Shown: positions 1 through 5,088 of the stretch, piece by piece | Layout of the letters: the number at the start of each line of letters is the position of its first letter | Position numbering within the stretch: the first letter of the stretch is position 1 | DNA from: CAZHWR01 sp964536085 | GTDB taxonomy: Bacteria; Bacillota; Clostridia; Oscillospirales; Ruminococcaceae | Assembly: GCA_964536085.1 (NCBI GenBank) | Contig: CAZHWR010000077.1 | Coordinates: 1-5,103 of the forward strand | Length of the DNA: 5,103 bases | Direction: 5' to 3' | The notes under the pieces: model-generated | What the model was told of the DNA's origin: nothing | Database searches by the model: none | Seen by the model: only the letters and a program-made list of their open reading frames with translations | Program-made: the position numbers and the translations under genes

Positions 1-72
1 AATTTTTTTGCCGTTTTATCCGAGTGTCGTTTTTGTATCCCTGCCCCTCGTCGTCACAAACTTTGTATCGCT

Positions 73-235
73 CGTTTCCGTGCAGGCACGAAACGCTCGC
101 TTACGCCGTTGCTCCTCCTCGCCCCTAAAAGTCATACGACTTTTCGGGGGCCCCGCAATCCGCAGCGTTGCCTTGCTCGCTCTCCGCTGGAGAGAGGTCA
201 TCGCAAAATCATATCCCGCAAATGCTTGCATTTGC
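73..235. repeat. Cluster of four short hairpins in a non-coding region
   Basis: Four inverted repeats lie within 163 bp: 73-95 (CGTTTC-CGTG / CACG-AAACG, one bulge), 122-149 (CCCCtAAAAGTC / GACTTTTcGGGG), 180-194 (CTCTCC / GGAGAG) and 218-235 (GCAAATGC / GCATTTGC). Short open frames of 77-86 codons cross it on both strands, but their Arg/Ser/Thr-rich products look like no protein I know and lack good ribosome binding sites. It looks like an intergenic palindromic repeat or a structured RNA locus. The identity is unknown. Confidence 0.4.
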
Positions 236-279
236 TGTGGACAGGTCATTCAGTTGTAACCGGCGTTTCGGGCAACAAA

Positions 280-367
280 AAAGCCGGCACACAAATGTGT
301 ACCGACCATCCGCAAAAGGATAAAGTTCCCCTTACTGTGTCTGGCTTCACATTCATGTACCGGCTTT
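280..367 (-). terminator. Long hairpin with U-run, probable operon terminator
   Basis: On the minus strand AAAGCCGGTACATGAATGTG pairs at all 20 positions with CACATTTGTGTGCCGGCTTT, three of them as G-U pairs, and TTT-G-TT follows. In total six T run from the stem end. On the plus strand those G-U positions become A-C mismatches, so the structure works only in transcripts of the gene strand. The 48-nt loop can fold further (GCCAGAC with GTCGGT around a bulged A; ATCC with GGAT). It lies about 205 nt after gene C. The large loop is unusual for an intrinsic terminator, so a structured 3' RNA or small palindromic element is an alternative. Confidence 0.6.
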
Positions 368-572
368 GAATTTCAAAGTCGAACTGTTTTTTACGCTTTC
401 TTCCTTTCAAGAAAACTATTCCAAAGGCACAAATACGATAAATTCACAACTGAAAAAGCAGGCACTCATATCGAGCGAACGCTTTGGAAAAGAGCTCTTT
501 TATTTTATGCACGCGGCTTTTTATTCTGCCAACTCGTCTGTACCGGCAGACGCTTCTGAATTTTTCGTCTGC
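368..572. other. Non-coding stretch between gene C and the terminator
   Basis: I see no supported gene here. It holds the hairpin at 546-572, a perfect 14-bp palindrome AAAAGAGCTCTTTT (488-501) and AT-rich sequence, probably the 3' untranslated part of the operon mRNA. Plus-strand reading frames across it run into the antisense of gene C and have no convincing ribosome binding site. Confidence 0.5.
546..572 (-). other. Hairpin immediately after the gene C stop
   Basis: GCAGACG and CGTCTGC form a perfect 7-bp stem around a 13-nt A/T-rich loop, starting at the base after the TGA of gene C. No T-run follows directly (CGGTACAGACG), so I do not call it a terminator. A 3'-end stabilising role is possible. 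Confidence 0.4.
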
Positions 573-1592
573 TCATTTAATTGTCGATGTATCCGAGGCT
601 ATATCTTCGGGAGGATCCTCTTGCGTCCCGTTTTGCTGCTGTTCCTCAGACGTTGCCTCGCTTGCCGGCGTGTCCTCATACGTTGCTGCAGCATTCGTAT
701 CCGCAGGAGTTTCCCCGCCCTCCTGTTCAATCTGTTCCGTTTCTGTCGTTGATTCTGCTACCGGTTCAGTCTGCTCTTCAGACGTCTTTTCTGTCGTTTC
801 GTTCGTAGTTTCCGCAGGCTTCGTTTCTTCGTAGCTATTGGTATTGTTTTCCTCTGCGGCGGCCGGATAGTTTAGGTTATCACAAGTTTTCACGCTCGGT
901 TCGCTGGAGTAAGTGCCCCAGACCGCTTCAAAGGTAAAATCGGCATCTGCGCCGGGGGTAATCGTGAAGGTGAATGTCTTTGTCTGTTTTGTTGAAATCT
1001 GATCGGTGTACCATGTTTCCTCACCCGATTTAATAACGCAGTAGCCGGTAGACGCGGTTCCGGAAGCGGTAAGCGTGACCGTGTATGAATTTTCTTTTTT
1101 AAGGGAATATACGCCATTGTATGCGGCGACAGAATCATTTCCGCTCTTGATACTCACATCTATTTTATAGCTTGCCGCCGTAAGCGTCGAAGATTTACTT
1201 TCCACGCCGGCGGTAAACCATGCATAGCTCACGGATACAAGGCAGACGCAGCAAATACATATGGCGGCCAGAGACGGCGCGAGCATGGAGAACAGCCCGT
1301 CTCTGGCTTCCTTTTTCCCCTTGTGCTTCGGCTTATAGAACAAAAGCCCGAACCTTTTGGCAATGCGGCGGACGCGGTGCGGCGTCAGCCCGGGGAGGAT
1401 GCTCCAATGCAGACAGCGCAGCTCGTGACTCCAATGCACATACTCATCCCAGCCGTCCGCCTCAGCGATCCTTCTTTTCACATAACGCAGGTCGGCGGCA
1501 TAGTCCGCAAAATATTTGATGATACACGCAAGGATTGGTACGCCGATCACTGCGGCACACAGTAAAAACAGTAAAAATTCGTTTTCCCGCAC
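573..1592 (-). CDS. Two-segment membrane protein with SipW-signal-like motif and acidic tail
   Basis: Unrecognised protein of 339 aa, inferred to be a membrane-anchored partner of the two secreted proteins upstream. Segment 1 (about 6-28, LLFLLCAAVIGVPILACII) is followed by a basic loop of about 70 residues (RYVKRR, HRVRRIAKR, KPKHKGKK). By the positive-inside rule this loop is cytoplasmic. Segment 2 (about 99-123, rich in C: ICICCVCLVS) ends in VSYAWFTAG and then STLTAASYKIDVSI. This has the shape of a SipW-class signal and mature start, but it is internal. Residues about 128-240 look like a small beta domain (TVTLTASG, KTFTFTITPGADADFTFEAVW). Residues about 245-339 are a Glu/Thr/Pro-rich low-complexity tail without LPXTG. 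The start is GTG, 9 nt after GGAAGGGAG. A TTG start at 1685 would put 31 extra codons through a hairpin element. Whether segment 2 is cleaved or stays as an anchor cannot be read from the sequence. The N-terminal 98 residues could be an acquired fusion. Confidence 0.82.
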   Translation of the reverse strand: MRENEFLLFLLCAAVIGVPILACIIKYFADYAADLRYVKRRIAEADGWDEYVHWSHELRCLHWSILPGLTPHRVRRIAKRFGLLFYKPKHKGKKEARDGLFSMLAPSLAAICICCVCLVSVSYAWFTAGVESKSSTLTAASYKIDVSIKSGNDSVAAYNGVYSLKKENSYTVTLTASGTASTGYCVIKSGEETWYTDQISTKQTKTFTFTITPGADADFTFEAVWGTYSSEPSVKTCDNLNYPAAAEENNTNSYEETKPAETTNETTEKTSEEQTEPVAESTTETEQIEQEGGETPADTNAAATYEDTPASEATSEEQQQNGTQEDPPEDIASDTSTIK

Positions 1593-1601
1593 AGGATGTT
1601 T

Positions 1602-1610
1602 CTCCCTTCC
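1602..1610 (-). promoter_or_regulatory. Ribosome binding site deciding a GTG start for gene C
   Basis: GGAAGGGAG on the minus strand lies 9 nt before the GTG at 1592-1590. The reading frame stays open up to a TTG at 1685, but that TTG sits in the loop of a hairpin and has no such site. The GTG is therefore preferred. Confidence 0.7.
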
Positions 1611-1627
1611 GGCTTTTATTTGCTCTC

Positions 1628-1699
1628 GGCAATCAAAAGACACAAGCATTTCGGTTATGTCCTTTGATTGCCGTCTATCCCCCAAAAGGGGATAGACGG
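1628..1699 (-). repeat. Paired-hairpin element, copy 2 (B-C spacer)
   Basis: It has the same plan as the A-B spacer copy and begins about 26 nt after the gene B stop codon. The first hairpin (1699-1671) has a 12-bp stem, CCGTCTATCCCC with GGGGATAGACGG, around a 5-nt loop. The second (1672-1628) has an 18-bp stem, GGCAATCAAAGGACATAA with TTGTGTCTTTTGATTGCC, around a 9-nt loop. The two share two bases. Compared with copy 1, one inner pair is A-U instead of G-C, a compensatory change. The gene C ribosome binding site follows about 17 nt later. No U-run follows, so read-through into gene C is expected. Confidence 0.75.
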
Positions 1700-1725
1700 T
1701 GATCTGCCTGTCTTCTCTATGCAGA

Positions 1726-3213
1726 TCAATCGGCTGTCTTTAACATGACTTCAAAATCTGCCCAAAGCTCCAAGCATCCGTAATCATTTCCCCAATTCAA
1801 TTTATCTCCTTCATATTCAGGGTCAAATTGATACGCAACAGTGCCTAAATAAGTGTCCGAGTTATCCATATAATCTTGCACAATGCTATCTACCGTCTCA
1901 TAACATGTTTCTGTCGATTTAGTCTCATACGGCCACTCGACCGTCACGGTAAACGTATCGTTGTAGTATATACCGGCTTCGATCTTAAAGCCGTCCGAGA
2001 GTTCTTCGACCAGGCCGCCAAGCGTGCCGGTGTATTCAAATCGATTTTGATTGTTATCTCCCGGAATGACGGTAACCACGATAGGATGGTATTCACCCAC
2101 CAAGGTAAACGCGCCCATACCATAATCCGGATTATCATATCCTCTGGCGGTCAAATAGATATCTTCATAGCCGCCAAAGCCGTATTCGAAATTTACGCCC
2201 TTATAGCTTTCGCCGGCACCACATTGCTCTTCAAAATTAAATCTCAGCGTCTCAGCCTCGGCGGTTACCCCCGTAACGGTGAATATGAAAGTCGCTTTAG
2301 AATACGGTTCAATATATTTTGTATAAACCTGCATCAGTTTCGAATCGGACGTATCAAAAGTCTCAATACCCATATCTGCATATTCGCTCAGTGTTTTAAG
2401 AGACATATCGACACGCAGCCGATTCATTTCCGCCGTCATATCGTCAAAAGCCATCGCGTCGTACTGATTGTCAAAGGTATCACTCTCGTACGTGTACTGA
2501 GCCGCAAGAACCGACAGCGCCGCGTTAAAGCTCTTTCCCTGATACTCGGGGTCTGCATCCTCATCCATACCGAAAGCAAAATATACATCCTGATATCCCT
2601 GGCTTCCATCCTTACCCTTGGGCAAGATAACGATCTCCACATCGGAAAGCGTGCTGTTCAGCTGAGACATCGGCACAGCGCTCTTTTGACCGTTCTTTGT
2701 CTGTTCATTATTATCATCATAAAAGGATACATCGCTCGTCCAGTTGACAGAAAACCACAGCGCGTCCTGCAGGCCGCCGTCCTCGACGTCAAAATGCAGG
2801 GAGAGCTTTACCGCCAAATCGCCGTTGTTGTAAATACGGAGCAGCTTTAAAACGGTTGCTCCCGGCTCAAGCGTGGAATTTTCAGAATTTGTGAAAAAGG
2901 ATTCGCAGTCTTTCAGGTCGGTACCTTTCTCGGGAAAGTCGACGAAAATATTATCAGAATCCCCTAAACTGCCGTTGAAAAATTCCGAGCTTAGGGTTAT
3001 TGCTGTATCGTAACTAACCGCATCATCGCCATATCCTGCGGGATCAAAAACCTCGGCAGAAATATCCAGATTGCCGGCAACGATGGTGTTTTTACCCGAC
3101 GTTACCGAATCAGTAAACCACGCAAAGGTAGAACCCATGAGCATGGCGCAGCAGACGATAAGTGAAAGTATACTGGCGAACAGTGCCCGTTTTGTTGTTC
3201 TGGCATTTGCCAT
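1726..3213 (-). CDS. SipW-type signal peptide protein, TasA/CalY-like, with a second beta-rich half
   Basis: Probable secreted matrix-type protein of 495 aa. Residues 1-50 almost repeat those of the upstream gene: TTKRAL, CCAML, STFAWFTDSV, GKNTIVAGNLD at identical positions, with cleavage expected after A31. Residues 32 to about 252 form a TasA/CalY-like domain with LEPGATVLKLLRIYNNGDLA (115-134) and a closing YESDTFDNQYD (242-252). The remainder (about 255-495) is acidic and aromatic, with beta-type segments such as YSKATFIFTVTG (304-315) and TFTVTVEWPYE (420-430). That last motif recalls other TasA-like proteins, so a second beta-sandwich is possible, but I do not recognise it firmly. The mature part has four cysteines (103, 331, 437, 480). 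I chose the ATG that follows a near-perfect AAAGGAGG at 10 nt. An in-frame upstream GTG at 3315 would add 34 residues before the signal peptide, which makes no sense for secretion. It lies between genes A and C, with structured spacers on both sides. Confidence 0.9.
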   Translation of the reverse strand: MANARTTKRALFASILSLIVCCAMLMGSTFAWFTDSVTSGKNTIVAGNLDISAEVFDPAGYGDDAVSYDTAITLSSEFFNGSLGDSDNIFVDFPEKGTDLKDCESFFTNSENSTLEPGATVLKLLRIYNNGDLAVKLSLHFDVEDGGLQDALWFSVNWTSDVSFYDDNNEQTKNGQKSAVPMSQLNSTLSDVEIVILPKGKDGSQGYQDVYFAFGMDEDADPEYQGKSFNAALSVLAAQYTYESDTFDNQYDAMAFDDMTAEMNRLRVDMSLKTLSEYADMGIETFDTSDSKLMQVYTKYIEPYSKATFIFTVTGVTAEAETLRFNFEEQCGAGESYKGVNFEYGFGGYEDIYLTARGYDNPDYGMGAFTLVGEYHPIVVTVIPGDNNQNRFEYTGTLGGLVEELSDGFKIEAGIYYNDTFTVTVEWPYETKSTETCYETVDSIVQDYMDNSDTYLGTVAYQFDPEYEGDKLNWGNDYGCLELWADFEVMLKTAD

Positions 3214-3223
3214 GTTATACGCC

Positions 3224-3231
3224 CCTCCTTT
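3224..3231 (-). promoter_or_regulatory. Ribosome binding site of gene B
   Basis: AAAGGAGG on the minus strand lies 10 nt before the ATG at 3213. This strong match to the 16S 3' end decides the start and rules out the 34-residue N-terminal extension from the GTG at 3315. Confidence 0.85.
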
Positions 3232-3268
3232 ACAAAGCTTTCGTTTTGCCGTAGGCTGTGTCTTTGCT

Positions 3269-3298
3269 GTCGGCAGAAGGATTGCTGTTTTTGCCGAC
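3269..3298 (-). other. Hairpin in the gene B leader
   Basis: GTCGGCA and TGCCGAC form a perfect 7-bp stem around a 16-nt A-rich loop. It ends about 56 nt before the gene B start. No U-run follows. It may protect the 5' end of a processed gene B mRNA; that is inference. Confidence 0.45.
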
Positions 3299-3315
3299 TT
3301 GCTTTTCCCGCTCAC

Positions 3316-3352
3316 CCGCCCGGCCGAAGCATACGGCAGAGCGCCGGAGCGG
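3316..3352 (-). other. GC-rich hairpin in the gene B leader
   Basis: On the minus strand CCGCTCCGGC pairs with GCCGGGCGG with one bulged C. The 18-nt loop contains a possible inner GCCG/CGGC pairing. It lies between the paired-hairpin element and the next hairpin, making this spacer almost fully structured. There is no U-run. Confidence 0.45.
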
Positions 3353-3361
3353 AGAAATCAC

Positions 3362-3424
3362 GGCAATCAAAAGGCACAAACAGCCGCTTATGCCCTTTGA
3401 TTGCCCTCCCGCATATGCGGGAGG
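3362..3424 (-). repeat. Paired-hairpin element, copy 1 (A-B spacer)
   Basis: Two abutting hairpins begin about 18 nt after the gene A stop codon. The first (3424-3405) is a perfect 20-bp palindrome, CCTCCCGCATATGCGGGAGG. The second (3405-3362) has an 18-bp stem, GGCAATCAAAGGGCATAA with TTGTGCCTTTTGATTGCC, and an 8-nt loop. The two share one base. The G-U pairs of the second stem would be A-C mismatches in plus-strand RNA, so the structure belongs to the gene transcript. No U-run follows. A second copy lies at 1628-1699. An intercistronic mRNA-stability or processing element, or a REP-like palindromic repeat, is most likely. Confidence 0.75.
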
Positions 3425-3442
3425 ACGCCTACTTTGCGACTT

Positions 3443-4915
3443 TTAGATATGATTTACATTAGGCTGGTTTGTTGTAGTAAGTATTCCATCCTGGTCATCA
3501 TAAACCAACGTATACATACAGCTTGTTCCAACGGTGTTGCCGGAGAAATTCAGAGTGAATTTTGTGAATTCCTGAGTACCAGCATCCTTCTTAGAATAAT
3601 CCTGAAGCAGAACAAATGCGTTCTTCCACATGTTATCCGTGTCTGCTTCGTTATTCTTAATTTCAAAGGTAGCAGTTGCATTGTTCGGATTTGAAAGGCG
3701 GATCGCATTGCTGACGTTTTTAAAGGTGTTGCCCTCAATCGTGATCGTCGCGTTCTCCTCAATGTTGTAAATGCTGATAGCATTATTGCCGATATTTTCA
3801 AAGGTGTTGTTGGAGATGACACTACCATCGCCAAGGTTTCCTCCCGAAGTTCCTATACCGAACTCAACGCCGTTGTAATCATTGGTTACTGTATTTCCGG
3901 TAAAGGTAACCTTGCCATTGATGGGGATTGAAATCGCCGTATGACTGCCTGAATTTCCTGTATTTGTGGAAATCGTCGAATCCGTCAAAGTAAACTCTGT
4001 TACGCTTGAAGCAACTATCAACGCAGTCGTAGTGGAGGAGATATTCGCGTTGCTCAGTGTAACGTTGTCAGCCGTTACAGTAACCGGTGCGGTAGCGGTG
4101 AGGTTTTGTACGGTCAACTCCTTGTCAATCGTAATCGCTTCCGTTACTGTTCCTTCAACCGTAATCACATCGCCAGCATTAGCGGTCTCAATAGCTGCTG
4201 CAAGTTCACTTGCCTTGACCGGATAGGTGGCGTTCTCGTCATAATTCGTACCGAAGCTGTCGCTCTCATACGGGGTCTGGGTGGCGACCAGCGTTACGCC
4301 GAGGGTGATTGTCGGAGCATCCGTCCCAGTCTTGTAGTTGGCTTCGTTGCCGACGGTGGTGGGCATATAGACTACCAGGGCAACATACTCCTCGGAAGTG
4401 TTGCCGCTTGCGGCAGGATAGAGCACACTTTCCTTGGAATAATCCTTAAGTCCTTGCGTAGCTCCTGCTACCGCCGCCTGCGCATCTGCACGGGTATCGT
4501 ATGTAGTTTCCGTTGTTCCGGCTACCTGACCGAATACCAGGTAATCGGAAAGATTGAAGGTCTTGCCGTTTACATTCGTGCCCTCAGTTTCCGATTCCAC
4601 GGTCACCGCCAGCTTGTACTTTAGAGCCAAGGTGCCGAGGTTTGCAACCTTGAGATACACGACCTCAGTATGGCCCGGCTCCCAAAGGGCATCATTGTCA
4701 AAGAGAGATTGCTCTGCGCTGACAGCGGTGTAATCACCATTTTCATCTTTCGCATACAGCTCCACATCCAGATTTCCGGCCACAATGGTATTCTTGCCCG
4801 TTGTTACCGAGTCGGTAAACCACGCGAAGGTGGAGCCGATGAGCATGGCGCAGCAGAGGGCAAGAGACATCATGCTTGCGAGCAATGCCCGTTTTGTGGT
4901 TTTGCTTTTTGTCAT
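3443..4915 (-). CDS. SipW-type signal peptide protein: TasA/CalY-like domain fused to a beta-helix
   Basis: Probable secreted matrix or surface protein of 490 aa. Residues 1-31 are a SipW-class signal peptide: basic TKSKTTKR, a hydrophobic core with CC, then STFA before WFTD, so cleavage is likely after A31. It is followed by the family signature GKNTIVAGNLD (40-50). Residues 32 to about 228 look like a TasA/CalY (M73-type) beta-sandwich, with the typical WEPGHTEVVYLKVANLGTLA stretch (78-97) and a closing YESDSFGTNYD (216-226). From about 232 to 475 the protein changes to short beta-strand repeats: AIETANAGDVITVEGTVTEA opens it, and N-rich turns such as ISNNTF and IEGNTF recur, as in right-handed parallel beta-helices (pectate-lyase/NosD-like). 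No catalytic site is evident, so a structural, adhesive or glycan-contacting role is inferred. The start is ATG with AAGGAG 11 nt upstream. It is the first of three same-strand genes. The family call is firm; the exact role is not known. Confidence 0.9.
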   Translation of the reverse strand: MTKSKTTKRALLASMMSLALCCAMLIGSTFAWFTDSVTTGKNTIVAGNLDVELYAKDENGDYTAVSAEQSLFDNDALWEPGHTEVVYLKVANLGTLALKYKLAVTVESETEGTNVNGKTFNLSDYLVFGQVAGTTETTYDTRADAQAAVAGATQGLKDYSKESVLYPAASGNTSEEYVALVVYMPTTVGNEANYKTGTDAPTITLGVTLVATQTPYESDSFGTNYDENATYPVKASELAAAIETANAGDVITVEGTVTEAITIDKELTVQNLTATAPVTVTADNVTLSNANISSTTTALIVASSVTEFTLTDSTISTNTGNSGSHTAISIPINGKVTFTGNTVTNDYNGVEFGIGTSGGNLGDGSVISNNTFENIGNNAISIYNIEENATITIEGNTFKNVSNAIRLSNPNNATATFEIKNNEADTDNMWKNAFVLLQDYSKKDAGTQEFTKFTLNFSGNTVGTSCMYTLVYDDQDGILTTTNQPNVNHI

Positions 4916-4926
4916 TTCGTTTTACA

Positions 4927-4932
4927 CTCCTT
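4927..4932 (-). promoter_or_regulatory. Ribosome binding site of gene A
   Basis: AAGGAG on the minus strand lies 11 nt before the ATG at 4915. It is preceded by an A-rich stretch and supports this start, directly before the signal peptide. Confidence 0.8.
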
Positions 4933-4960
4933 AAGTCTTTTGTCGGCTTTTTACGGGATA

Positions 4961-5001
4961 GGACACCCTCCGCAAAATGCCGCCAAAAGCAGAGTGCATC
5001 C
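4961..5001 (-). other. Leader hairpin upstream of gene A
   Basis: On the minus strand GGATGCACTCTGC pairs with GCGGAGGGTGTCC. This gives 13 positions with one A-G mismatch and three G-U pairs, closed by a 15-nt loop. The hairpin ends about 45 nt before the gene A start and has no U-run after it, so it is not a terminator. It may stabilise the mRNA 5' end or regulate translation. I see no known riboswitch signature in it. Confidence 0.5.
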
Positions 5002-5055
5002 GCTATTCTTTTTTACCTTTCCCCCGGGCTTTCGTCATTCTGACTAACGAGGGTT

Positions 5056-5061
5056 TGTATA
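5056..5061 (-). promoter_or_regulatory. Candidate -10 element (TATACA) upstream of gene A
   Basis: TATACA on the minus strand matches the sigma-70/A -10 consensus at 4 of 6 positions. It lies about 140 nt before the gene A start, directly after a run of nine G. No good -35 is seen at 17 nt: TTGCAC at 5091-5096 is 29 nt away. If real, the promoter would be weak or activator-dependent and would give a leader of about 130 nt. Confidence 0.3.
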
Positions 5062-5070
5062 CCCCCCCCC
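5062..5070 (-). repeat. Nine-G homopolymer tract beside the candidate -10
   Basis: The run is nine C on the plus strand (nine G on the minus strand), between the TATACA candidate and an upstream imperfect palindrome. Homopolymer runs of this length can change length by slippage, which here would change promoter spacing. The tract is seen directly; its role is inference, and its exact length may be affected by sequencing error. Confidence 0.5.
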
Positions 5071-5071
5071 G

Positions 5072-5088
5072 ATGGAAATGATTACCAT
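5072..5088. promoter_or_regulatory. Imperfect 17-bp palindrome, Fur-family-like operator candidate
   Basis: The plus strand reads ATGGAAATGATTACCAT, two 8-nt arms around a central G with one mismatched pair. Read on the minus strand, the inner 15 positions match the Bacillus Fur 7-1-7 consensus (TGATAATNATTATCA) at 11 of 14 defined positions, and the Zur consensus equally well. It lies just upstream of the G tract and -10 candidate, as expected for an operator. It could also be a chance AT-rich palindrome. Confidence 0.3.

Noticed and set aside
16..249. Minus-strand 77-codon open frame in the left non-coding region
   Set aside because: It runs straight through the four-hairpin cluster, lacks a ribosome binding site and gives an Arg/Thr-rich product without a domain. 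It is more likely chance or part of an intergenic repeat.
280..367. CRISPR repeat or transposon end
   Set aside because: There is a single copy, no regular spacers, no target-site duplication visible at the flanks and no transposase nearby. Strand-specific pairing with a U-run fits a terminator better.
488..501. Perfect 14-bp palindrome AAAAGAGCTCTTTT as a terminator
   Set aside because: A perfect palindrome without a loop makes only a weak hairpin, the GC core is short, and a better terminator lies at 367-280.
366..834. Overlapping plus-strand open frames across the end of gene C
   Set aside because: They arise from the antisense of the Glu/Thr-rich tail of gene C, which gives Ser/Cys/Val-rich strings. 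Two frames overlap and neither has a good start.
1593..1685. N-terminal extension of gene C from a TTG at 1685
   Set aside because: The TTG lies in the loop of the first hairpin, and the extension would translate the whole conserved second hairpin. A good Shine-Dalgarno sequence precedes the GTG at 1592.
1876..2850. Long plus-strand open frame of 324 codons
   Set aside because: It is entirely antisense to gene B, whose signal peptide and family motifs are clear. Its product is a basic, repeat-free sequence with no recognisable domain, and there is no convincing ribosome binding site.
3214..3315. N-terminal extension of gene B from a GTG at 3315
   Set aside because: It would put 34 basic residues before a standard N-terminal signal peptide, while AAAGGAGG lies just before the internal ATG.
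4106..4624. Plus-strand open frame of 172 codons
   Set aside because: Antisense to gene A, composition typical of a shadow frame, no family resemblance.
4916..5055. Cyclic-di-GMP or other known riboswitch in the gene A leader
   Set aside because: I looked for the conserved cores of common riboswitches and saw none; only a simple hairpin is supported.
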